Shown: positions 6,066 to 12,374 of the stretch, piece by piece
How the letters are laid out: each line of letters opens with the position of its first letter
Position numbering within the stretch: the first letter of the stretch is position 1
Assembly: GCA_900543305.1 (NCBI GenBank)
Contig: UQQZ01000050.1
Location: forward strand, 1 to 18,085
Length of the DNA stretch: 18,085 bases
From: an uncultured Oscillospiraceae bacterium
GTDB taxonomy: Bacteria; Bacillota; Clostridia; Oscillospirales; Acutalibacteraceae
Reading direction: 5' to 3'
Program-made: the position numbers and the translations under genes
Notes under the pieces: model-generated
Database searches by the model: none
What the model saw: the letters and a program-made list of their open reading frames with translations, nothing else
What the model was told of the DNA's origin: nothing

Positions 6066-7517
6066 GTGAAGAAAAGTAAACGCCGCCCCTTGGGAATCTG
6101 GGGTCAGATCCTTTGGGGGTTCGGCATTTTCATTGTGGTGGTGGCAGCGCTGCTGTGGCTTTTCCAGATTGTGCTGCTGGACCCCTTTTACCGGGCCGTG
6201 AAAACGGCGGAAGTGAAGAACACCGCGGAAGCGGTGGAGCATCGCCTGGAAGACGGGGATTTGGACGACCAGGTCCGGGAACTGTGCTTTAATACGGGGA
6301 TCAATATCATGGTCACCGACGAAATGGGCCAAATTCTGACCGGCTGGAGAGCCAGCCAAAAGGACAGCCTCCTGAACAACATGACCCGCTTGGCACGGGC
6401 GGAGCTGTTTAACGAAGTGAATCTCCAAGGAGGGGACGAGCTGACGGGCTATCGCTCTCCCTTTGTCAATCAAGATGGAAGCCAGAACGAGGTGATCCTC
6501 TATGTGACCATCACCCGGACGTCTTCGGGCCTGAACCGGATGGTGCTGCTGGAAAGTGAGATCACCCCGGTGGATTCCATCAAAGAGACCTTGCAGGTGC
6601 AGGTGACCACCTTGACGGTGGTGATGGCGGTGTTGGGTTTGCTCTTGGCCCTGATCATTGCCCGGCGGATTTCCCGGCCTCTTACCGCCATCAACGAGTC
6701 GGCCAAGGCCCTGGGACAGGGCAACTACGACATCCGGTTTGGGGAGCACGGGGCCCGGGAAGTCCGGGAATTGGCCCAAACCCTCAATTACGCCGCGGGA
6801 GAGCTTTCCAAGGTGGAAGGGCTCCGGCGGGATCTGCTGGCCAACGTGTCTCACGACCTGCGCACCCCCTTGACCATGATCAAGGGATACGGGGAAGTAA
6901 TGCGTGATCTGCCGGGAGAGAACACCCCGGAAAATGTGCAGATTATCATCGACGAGGCAGAGCGGCTTACCAACCTGGTCAATGACCTGCTGGATCTTTC
7001 CAAGCTGGAGGCAGGGGTGGTTCCCCTGGACAAAACCCGGTTCAACTTGACCGAAAGCATCCGGGCCATCCTGACACGGTATCACAAATTGGCGGACCAT
7101 CGATTCCCCTTCCATTATCAGGAGGATGTATGGGTGGACGCGGACGAATTGAAAATTTCTCAGGTGGTGTACAACCTGGTGAACAATGCCATCACCTATT
7201 CCGGGGAGGACAAGACCATTACCCTGGAGCAGCAGGTGGAGGGGGGCAAAGTGCGCATCTCTGTCAGCGACACAGGAGAGGGCATCCCCCAGGAAAAGCT
7301 CAAGGATATTTGGGAGCGGTATTACAAGGTGGACAAGGAGCACAAGCGGGCCCAGATGGGTTCCGGCCTGGGATTGTCCATCGTGAAAAACATTCTGGAC
7401 CTTCACGGAGGCACTTACGGGGTCACCAGCCAACTGGGGAAGGGCAGCACCTTCTGGTTTGAGCTGCCCCTGGCCACCGGGGAAGGGCTGCCGGAGCACT
7501 CCCAACAGGAGTCCTGA
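6066..7517 (+). CDS. Membrane sensor histidine kinase (HAMP-HisKA-HATPase)
   Basis: A 483-aa partner of the upstream regulator. Membrane helix 1 spans about residues 13-36, followed by an extracytoplasmic region of about 140 aa with no recognised ligand fold. Helix 2 lies near 178-200, then a HAMP domain (ARRISRPLTAINESAKAL). The dimerisation domain has the phospho-His263 in NVSHDLRTPLTMIKGYGE. The catalytic domain has the N box at NLVNNAITYS (370-379), then SDTGEGIP and GSGLGLSIVKN (432-442). The GTG start follows the regulator's TAA with no gap and uses a GAGGTGGG site inside the regulator's last codons, so translation is coupled. The layout matches PhoR/WalK-like kinases without a PAS domain. 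The sensed signal is not deducible. Confidence 0.95.
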   Translation: MKKSKRRPLGIWGQILWGFGIFIVVVAALLWLFQIVLLDPFYRAVKTAEVKNTAEAVEHRLEDGDLDDQVRELCFNTGINIMVTDEMGQILTGWRASQKDSLLNNMTRLARAELFNEVNLQGGDELTGYRSPFVNQDGSQNEVILYVTITRTSSGLNRMVLLESEITPVDSIKETLQVQVTTLTVVMAVLGLLLALIIARRISRPLTAINESAKALGQGNYDIRFGEHGAREVRELAQTLNYAAGELSKVEGLRRDLLANVSHDLRTPLTMIKGYGEVMRDLPGENTPENVQIIIDEAERLTNLVNDLLDLSKLEAGVVPLDKTRFNLTESIRAILTRYHKLADHRFPFHYQEDVWVDADELKISQVVYNLVNNAITYSGEDKTITLEQQVEGGKVRISVSDTGEGIPQEKLKDIWERYYKVDKEHKRAQMGSGLGLSIVKNILDLHGGTYGVTSQLGKGSTFWFELPLATGEGLPEHSQQES

Positions 7518-7549
7518 GGGAAAATCCTGGGGTTTTTGGCATATACCAC

Positions 7550-7577
7550 TTTACTTTTTGGGAAAAAAGGGTACAAT
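7550..7577 (+). promoter_or_regulatory. Promoter of the Mrp/NBP35 gene
   Basis: TTTACT (7550-7555), 16-bp spacer and TACAAT (7572-7577), about 38 nt before the ATG. No terminator is visible after the kinase gene, so read-through from the two-component operon is also possible. Confidence 0.6.
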
Positions 7578-7614
7578 AAAAGATACGACACTGCGAGAAG
7601 GAGATCGAGAACCA

Positions 7615-8457
7615 ATGAGCGAAAATTGCACGCACGATTGTTCCAGCTGCGGGGTAGACTGCCCTTCCCGGCAGCAGCCCCAGAGCTTTCTGGAAAAGAC
7701 CAATGACCTGAGCCATGTGAAGAAAGTGATCGGTGTGGTCAGCGGCAAGGGAGGCGTGGGCAAGTCCCTGGTCACTTCCCTGCTGGCCACTACCTTGCGC
7801 CGCCGGGAGAATGAGGTGGCCGTGCTGGATGCGGACATCACTGGCCCCTCTATTCCCAAATGCTTCGGCTTGAAGCAGCGGGCTCTGTCCGACGAAAACG
7901 GCATTTATCCCGTGGACACCAAGACCGGCGTGAAGGTGATGAGCATCAACCTGCTGCTGGAGGAGGAGACTTCTCCTGTGGTGTGGCGTGGCCCCGTGAT
8001 CGCCGGCGCCATCAAGCAGTTCTGGACCGACGTGGTCTGGGGGAACGTGGACTACATGTTTGTGGACATGCCTCCCGGAACCGGCGATGCGCCCCTGACT
8101 GTATTCCAGTCTCTGCCCCTGGACGGGATCCTCATTGTCACCTCTCCTCAGGAGCTGGTGAGCATGATTGTTTCCAAGGCCGTGGAAATGGCCAAGATGA
8201 TGAACGTGCCGGTGCTGGGCCTGGTGGAGAACATGAGCTATGTTCAGTGTCCCGATTGCGGGAAGCAGTTCTCCGTGTTCGGGGAGAGCCATATCGACGA
8301 AGTGGCTGCCAAGTATGACCTGAAAGTGCTGGGCAAGCTGCCCATGGATCCCAAGCTGGCTTGGGCCTGTGACAAGGGCGCCATTGAGCTGTTCGAAGGG
8401 AATTGGCTGGACGGCGCTGCCGATCTGATCGAAAATTTGCCGGAAAAGGACAACTGA
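7615..8457 (+). CDS. Mrp/NBP35 family P-loop ATPase (Fe-S cluster carrier)
   Basis: A 280-aa cytosolic ATPase that carries and inserts [4Fe-4S] clusters. The deviant Walker A SGKGGVGKS is at 43-51, followed by LDADITGPSIPK, FVDMPPGTGDAP and the CPDC pair (Cys212, Cys215) that holds the bridging cluster at the dimer interface. The N-terminus adds a four-cysteine cluster (Cys5, 9, 12, 16), as in NBP35-like proteins, expected to hold a second cluster. Met at 7615 is preferred since AAGGAG lies 11 nt upstream and the cysteine cluster begins at once; longer in-frame starts would place coding sequence over the promoter. A strong terminator follows. This is a housekeeping gene in anaerobes rich in Fe-S enzymes. 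Confidence 0.93.
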   Translation: MSENCTHDCSSCGVDCPSRQQPQSFLEKTNDLSHVKKVIGVVSGKGGVGKSLVTSLLATTLRRRENEVAVLDADITGPSIPKCFGLKQRALSDENGIYPVDTKTGVKVMSINLLLEEETSPVVWRGPVIAGAIKQFWTDVVWGNVDYMFVDMPPGTGDAPLTVFQSLPLDGILIVTSPQELVSMIVSKAVEMAKMMNVPVLGLVENMSYVQCPDCGKQFSVFGESHIDEVAAKYDLKVLGKLPMDPKLAWACDKGAIELFEGNWLDGAADLIENLPEKDN

Positions 8458-8478
8458 CCGAACCTTTTTCCATAAGAG

Positions 8479-8523
8479 GCGCAGCGGTTTTTCCGGCGGA
8501 AAGCCGGGCCGCCGCGCTTTTTT
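8479..8523 (+). terminator. Terminator of the Mrp/NBP35 gene
   Basis: Outer pairing GCGC/GCGC and GCGG/CCGC with one A-C mismatch, inner pairing CCGGC/GCCGG, then six T. It begins about 20 nt past the stop codon. Confidence 0.85.
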
Positions 8524-8588
8524 CTTGAGGGGGATTGCTTGGAGGGCAACCATCGATTTGCCGGAAACGGCGGAACAGGGGGATTCTT

Positions 8589-9095
8589 ATGAAAATCGCC
8601 ATTGTGTACGAAAGCATGACAGGCAATACCCAAAAGGTGGCCCAGGCCATCCAAGACGGATTGCAGGACCGGGAAGTGGTCTATGTGGGAGGGCCCCAGT
8701 CCGTGGAAGCGGACCTGTACTTTGTGGGCTCCTGGACGGACAAGGGAACCTGCAGCCAGGGGATTGGGGAGTTTCTCCGTTCCCTGGCTGGAAAGACCGT
8801 GGCCTATTTTGGCACGGCCGGTTTTGGAGGTTCTCCGGAATATTACCAGTCCCTGTACCAACGGGTAGAGGGACTGGCCCAGGAAAGCTGCCGGATGTTG
8901 GGGTATTATTTCTGCCAAGGAAAAATGCCTCAGGGAGTCCGGACCCGATACGAAAAAATGCTGGAAGAACATCCGGAAGATGCCAGAGCCAAAGCCAGCT
9001 TGGAAAACTTCGACCGGGCCCTGAGCCATCCCGATGGGGAAGACTTGGCCAAGGCCGGAGAGTGGGCTCGAAAGATGGTGGACCTGGCCTGCTGA
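8589..9095 (+). CDS. Flavodoxin-like family protein
   Basis: A 168-aa protein with a flavodoxin-type N-terminus: MKIAIVYESMTGNT includes the phosphate-binding loop (S/T-x-T-G-N-T) that grips FMN. The following AGKTVAYFGTAGFGGS matches the second FMN-contacting region. The C-terminal third is helical and charged (EEHPEDARAKASLENF), as in flavodoxin-domain proteins of gut Clostridia. The ATG at 8589 has GGGGG 6 nt upstream; the in-frame start at 8535 would add an Arg-rich tail not expected in a flavodoxin. It probably shuttles electrons to an unknown partner. Some similar proteins are annotated BilS (bilirubin reduction), but no BilR-like reductase is in the window, so I do not use that name. 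Confidence 0.85.
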   Translation: MKIAIVYESMTGNTQKVAQAIQDGLQDREVVYVGGPQSVEADLYFVGSWTDKGTCSQGIGEFLRSLAGKTVAYFGTAGFGGSPEYYQSLYQRVEGLAQESCRMLGYYFCQGKMPQGVRTRYEKMLEEHPEDARAKASLENFDRALSHPDGEDLAKAGEWARKMVDLAC

Positions 9096-9121
9096 ACGGA
9101 AAAAGTCCCGGAAAAAATCCC

Positions 9122-9152
9122 GCCCTTCGGCACCTTGCCGGAGGGCATTTTT
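9122..9152 (+). terminator. Terminator of the flavodoxin-like gene
   Basis: GCCCTTCGGC pairs with GCCGGAGGGC (10 bp, one G-U), loop ACCTT, followed by a short T-run. It lies 26 nt past the stop and separates this gene from the T-box promoter. Confidence 0.85.
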
Positions 9153-9208
9153 GTCAGGGCAAAAAGAGAATTTTGCAAGATGCAAGAGAAAAAATTTCAA
9201 AAAAGCCC

Positions 9209-9237
9209 TTGACAAGGGGGAGTCATTGTGCTATTTT
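9209..9237 (+). promoter_or_regulatory. Promoter of the leucine T-box leader
   Basis: TTGACA (9209-9214), 17-bp spacer and TATTTT (9232-9237). The -35 is consensus and the -10 matches at four of six. Predicted start is near 9244, just ahead of Stem I of the T-box. Confidence 0.8.
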
Positions 9238-9243
9238 AATTGG

Positions 9244-9543
9244 CGAACCAAACGTGATGACGCGGAGTAGTAAGCTTGGAGCCCTTTCAGAGAGATGCCG
9301 GCCGGTGCGAGGCATTGAGGAAGCAAAAAGCTGAACTGACCGCTGAACGGCCGTGCCGAAGTCAGTAGGTGCGGACGGGGTTGCGCCCGTTAGCAGCGCA
9401 GGGGTATCAAGTTGTGCCGAATGGCGCGGCCCGTACCCGGTAAGGTGCATTTCGTTTTTGAAATGAAGAAGAGTGGTACCGCGGAAGCTTTGCTCTTTCG
9501 TCTCTTCTGTCCCTGTGGGCAGAAGGGCGAAGGAGCTTTTTTG
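9244..9543 (+). ncRNA. T-box leader, leucine (CUG) specifier
   Basis: The gene-free stretch 9096-9584 is filled by a terminator, a promoter and this leader. Stem I shows the GATGA / CTGAA kink-turn pair, the AGTAGTA side of the specifier loop (about 9266-9272) and the AGAGAG and GGCCGGTG distal elements. On the opposite side lies GAACTGA (9333-9339), bounded by AAGCT and CCGC, which pair with AGCTT and GCGG. This places CUG (9336-9338) as the specifier, which reads leucine. The conserved T-box AGTGGTACCGCGG is at 9472-9484. Its UGGU pairs with a tRNA end whose discriminator is A, consistent with tRNA-Leu. Uncharged tRNA-Leu should stabilise the antiterminator and turn on the transporter downstream. 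Confidence 0.9.
9492..9542 (+). terminator. Regulated terminator of the leucine T-box
   Basis: GCTC...CTTCTG pairs with CAGAAG...GAGC through a long, partly interrupted stem and is followed by a run of six T. Its 5' arm overlaps the CTCTTTC and CTCTTCT segments that can instead pair with GAAGAG before the T-box to form the antiterminator. Confidence 0.85.
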
Positions 9544-9584
9544 TTGCCCCGGGGAAACGACATTTTTTCTTTGGAGGCATTTTT

Positions 9585-10823
9585 ATGAACAAAGTGACCG
9601 CAAAAATCCCCTTTATTACCCTGTTCTCGGTGGGCGCGGTGTTGTTTTCCGCCCACGCGGGAGGCGGCTTTGCCACCGGCAACCAGGCCCACACCTACTA
9701 TGTGGGGCTGGGCTGGCGGGGGCCCATCAGCGCTGTTGGGGCCATCCTGCTTCTGACCATCACCATGCGGGAAGCCATGATCATGTACAACAGCCGCGGC
9801 CTCACCTCTTACAAGGAATTGTTCAAGACCTTGTATCATCCTTTTGACAAGCTGTATGTGCTCTTTGAGATCTTTTTCTACATCATGGTGCTCATGGCAG
9901 TGGCGGCGGCCATTTCCGGCGCGGCGTCGGCTTTGACCAATTACTTTGGCCTGAACTACTATGTGGGCATTGTGCTGGTAGGCCTTGTGGTCTTGAGCTT
10001 GACCATTTTTGGCGCCGACCTGGTTCGGGCCGCCAGCACCTACATGGGCATTGCCATTCTGGTGACCGCTGTGGCCATCTACGCAGTGGGCGTCGCTTAC
10101 AGCGGAAACCTGCAGGAAGTCCTTTGGAAAGATTTTGAGACCCAGGGCTTCGGAAATGTTCCCCAGGCCATTTTGAACTGCTTCACCTATGCCGGATTCC
10201 AGTGTGTGACCCTTCCCACCATGATTGCCTGCGGCACTCCCTTGACCACCAAGAAAGCCTGTTCCCGCTCCATGTGGATCTCCTTTGTCATGAACGCGGT
10301 GGCTCTGGTGTTGTCCATCTTCATGCTGCTGTCCTGGCAGGGCATGTACACCTCCGTGGAAGGCGGCACCGTGATTCCCACCTTGACAGTGTGCAAGGAA
10401 ATGGGCATGAGCTGGCTGACGGTTGTCTATGGCGTGTGCCTGCTGCTCTGCTTGATCTCCACCGGCGTGACCACCACCTTCGGGTTTGTGGCTCGGTTTG
10501 AGAAACTGCCCATGTTCCGGAAAATTTCCTCCGCTCCCGCCCGCAGCGCTGTGGTGGCTGCCTTTATCATCATCTTGTCCATGACCATTTCTCTGGCTGG
10601 ACTTTCCAACATCATCAAGTACGGTTACGGCTATTGCGGTTACTACGCCATTGTGGTGGTGATCCTGCCCTTCCTCACCGTAGGTGTTTACAAGAACCGG
10701 AAGTACCTGAAGGCCCATCCTGAGGCGGAAGGCCGTTCCTATCAGGAGGCGGTCAAGGCTGCCGAAAAGGACCGCCAGGAAGAGGAAGCTCCCCTTCCGG
10801 AGGGGCAGCCCCAGCAGATTTAA
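9585..10823 (+). CDS. YkvI-family membrane transporter, leucine T-box controlled
   Basis: A 412-aa polytopic protein with about ten to eleven membrane helices. The first helix contains SAHAGGGFATGNQ; the glycine-rich break is typical of transporters with the APC/LeuT fold and of YkvI proteins, whose substrate is not established. The hydrophilic C-terminal tail (about 375-412) is charged and rich in Glu and Pro. The start has GGAGG 7 nt upstream. It is the first gene after the leucine T-box, and the dehydrogenase gene follows 40 nt later. T-box control by tRNA-Leu makes leucine, or a branched-chain amino acid or precursor, the best guess for its substrate. Family assignment rests on the first-helix motif and topology; the substrate is inferred from regulation. 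Confidence 0.78.
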   Translation: MNKVTAKIPFITLFSVGAVLFSAHAGGGFATGNQAHTYYVGLGWRGPISAVGAILLLTITMREAMIMYNSRGLTSYKELFKTLYHPFDKLYVLFEIFFYIMVLMAVAAAISGAASALTNYFGLNYYVGIVLVGLVVLSLTIFGADLVRAASTYMGIAILVTAVAIYAVGVAYSGNLQEVLWKDFETQGFGNVPQAILNCFTYAGFQCVTLPTMIACGTPLTTKKACSRSMWISFVMNAVALVLSIFMLLSWQGMYTSVEGGTVIPTLTVCKEMGMSWLTVVYGVCLLLCLISTGVTTTFGFVARFEKLPMFRKISSAPARSAVVAAFIIILSMTISLAGLSNIIKYGYGYCGYYAIVVVILPFLTVGVYKNRKYLKAHPEAEGRSYQEAVKAAEKDRQEEEAPLPEGQPQQI

Positions 10824-10863
10824 ACCAGAGGAAATCGAGTTTGTGAAAGGAAGGATCCCCATC

Positions 10864-11940
10864 ATGCAAGAAACATTGTTTGCCGGATATACCATTGGCG
10901 AAGACGCCTATCAGAACATTCCCGCCGTGTGCGCCCCCTTCGGAAAGAAAGCTGCCATCATCGGCGGAAAACACGCTTTGGCCGCTGCGGAGGAGAAAAT
11001 CCGCAAGGCGGTAGAAGGCTCTGACATCACCATCACCGGGACCTATTGGTACGGAGGGGAAGCCTCGGTGGAAAACATCGAGATGCTGCTGCCCCAGGTG
11101 GAAGACGCCGATATGATCTTCGCCGTAGGCGGCGGCAAGGCGATTGACACCTGCAAGGTGTTGTCCCATCAGACCAACCGTCCCTTCTTCACTTTCCCCA
11201 CCATTGCCTCCACCTGTGCTTCTTGCACCAGCCTGGGCATCCTGTATCATCCGGACGGGAGCCTGCGGGAATATTCCTTCTCCAAAGTGCCCCCCACCCA
11301 CATTTTCATCGATCCCCAGATCATTGCCGACGCCCCTGTGAAGTATCTGTGGGCCGGCATGGGGGACACCATGGCAAAGCACTTTGAGTGCACCATCTCC
11401 TCCCGGGGAGATGTGCCCGCTCACTCCGACGCCATGGGCATCGCCCTGAGCAGCATGTGCGCCGAGCCCATCCTCCGTTGGGGCCATCAGGCTATGGAGG
11501 ACTGCAAGGCCCACCGAGTCACCAATGAGCTCACCGAAGTGATTCTGGGCATTATCGTGTCCACGGGCCTGGTGTCCAACTTTGTTCAGGTGGACTACAC
11601 CACCGGTCTGGCTCACGCCATTTACAACGGCTTCACCATCCTGCCCAGCACCGAGGAAAACCATCACCTCCACGGGGAAGTGGTGTCCTATGGGATCCTG
11701 GCCATGCTCACTGTGGATCACCAGTTTGAGCAGCGGGAAAAGGTCATGAAGTTCAACCGGTCCATCGGCTTGCCCACCCGGTTGTCCGATATTCACGCCA
11801 AGCCCGAAGACCTGACCGCTGTGGCGGAAAAAGCCCTCAAGGGCATCGATGTGCGCAAGTGGCCCTATGAGGTCACCGTGGACATGATCGTCCAGGGCAT
11901 CCGGGATCTGGAAGAATACAGCCAGAACTTCGCCGGATAA
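10864..11940 (+). CDS. Iron-containing alcohol dehydrogenase / GldA-like dehydrogenase
   Basis: A 358-aa group III metal-dependent dehydrogenase of the glycerol dehydrogenase branch. The nucleotide site is AVGGGKAIDTCK (87-98), and FPTIASTCASCTSL (111-124) is the family's STxAS-like segment. The metal ligands are all in place: Asp168 (GMGDTMAKHFE), His251 (GLAHAIYNGFT) and His270 (HHLHGEV), closely matching Asp171/His254/His271 of characterised GldA. The ATG at 10864 is chosen: AAGGAAGG lies 9 nt upstream, whereas the GTG at 10843 has no good site. Oxidoreduction of a polyol, hydroxyketone or similar compound is expected. Its place in a leucine T-box operon is unusual and does not fit glycerol use, so the substrate is open. 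Confidence 0.9.
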   Translation: MQETLFAGYTIGEDAYQNIPAVCAPFGKKAAIIGGKHALAAAEEKIRKAVEGSDITITGTYWYGGEASVENIEMLLPQVEDADMIFAVGGGKAIDTCKVLSHQTNRPFFTFPTIASTCASCTSLGILYHPDGSLREYSFSKVPPTHIFIDPQIIADAPVKYLWAGMGDTMAKHFECTISSRGDVPAHSDAMGIALSSMCAEPILRWGHQAMEDCKAHRVTNELTEVILGIIVSTGLVSNFVQVDYTTGLAHAIYNGFTILPSTEENHHLHGEVVSYGILAMLTVDHQFEQREKVMKFNRSIGLPTRLSDIHAKPEDLTAVAEKALKGIDVRKWPYEVTVDMIVQGIRDLEEYSQNFAG

Positions 11941-11957
11941 AAATTTGCAAGTGGCCC

Positions 11958-11986
11958 TTGACATTCTTTCAAAATTGGTGTAATCT
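11958..11986 (+). promoter_or_regulatory. Promoter of the second T-box leader
   Basis: TTGACA (11958-11963), 17-bp spacer and TAATCT (11981-11986). The -35 is perfect and the -10 poor (three of six). No terminator separates it from the dehydrogenase gene, so read-through from the first T-box operon is also possible. Confidence 0.6.
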
Positions 11987-11992
11987 TTTTAG

Positions 11993-12303
11993 GAACCAAA
12001 TTGAATAGGTTTCGCCCAGTGCGAGACCCGGAAAGGCTGTGACGAAGACGGTCCGGCAGTCCTTCCCTACAGAGAGCCGGCGGTGGCTGCGAGCCGGTGG
12101 GAGACTTCCAAGGACAATCCCTTCTGAGCCGGAAGGCCCAAATCCCCTTTTGGGAGAGTAGGCGCTTCCCGCGTATGCTGCGTTAGTGCATAGGGCTTGC
12201 TGGAGCCCGACGAGGTGGCGCGAAAGCGCAATTTGAGTGGTACCGCGGATTGATTGAGTCCGTCTCAAAGGAGAAAACGTCCTCCCTTGAGGCGGACTTT
12301 TTG
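11993..12303 (+). ncRNA. T-box leader, probably isoleucine (AUC) specifier
   Basis: The gene-free stretch 11941-12374 holds a promoter, this leader and a ribosome site. Stem I has GTGACGAAG / CTTCTGAGCC forming the kink-turn, GTCCTT / AAGGAC above the specifier loop, and AGAGAG with GGCGGTGG distal elements. The 3' side of the specifier loop reads GACAATCCC (12113-12121). Two codons fit: AUC (12117-12119, Ile) and AAU (12116-12118, Asn). The T-box GAGTGGTACCGCGG (12235-12248) offers UGGU, which requires discriminator A, as in tRNA-Ile; bacterial tRNA-Asn carries G. I therefore favour isoleucine. The T-box identity is firm; the specifier is moderately so. It should switch on the XRE-cupin-ligase gene when the tRNA is uncharged. 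Confidence 0.88.
12258..12303 (+). terminator. Regulated terminator of the second T-box
   Basis: A 16-bp stem (12258-12273 with 12282-12297, two G-U pairs) followed by five T. It lies immediately after the T-box sequence and about 70 nt before the start codon of the ligase gene. Confidence 0.88.
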
Positions 12304-12374
12304 TGTGTTTAGAAGGTTTCGGAGTCCAGCGCCGGATCGAACAGGCGCGTTTCGCGCGGAAAGGGGAAAACAAC

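Noticed and set aside
5622..7505. Minus-strand open frame of 627 codons opposite the two-component genes
   Set aside because: It spans two well-supported plus-strand genes and its composition is that of antisense to GC-rich coding DNA; no motif or ribosome site supports it.
8589..9095. Assigning the flavodoxin-like protein as BilS of bilirubin reduction
   Set aside because: There is general resemblance only, and no reductase partner lies in the window; the fold-level name is safer.
9390..10895. Minus-strand open frame of 501 codons across the T-box and transporter
   Set aside because: It runs through a structured RNA leader and opposite a clear membrane protein gene; its own sequence is a His/Gly/Gln-rich shadow.
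12113..12121. Asparagine (AAU) reading of the second T-box specifier
   Set aside because: It aligns slightly better by position with the leucine T-box loop, but the UGGU in the T-box requires a discriminator A, and bacterial tRNA-Asn has G. Isoleucine (AUC) satisfies both, so it is preferred without being certain.
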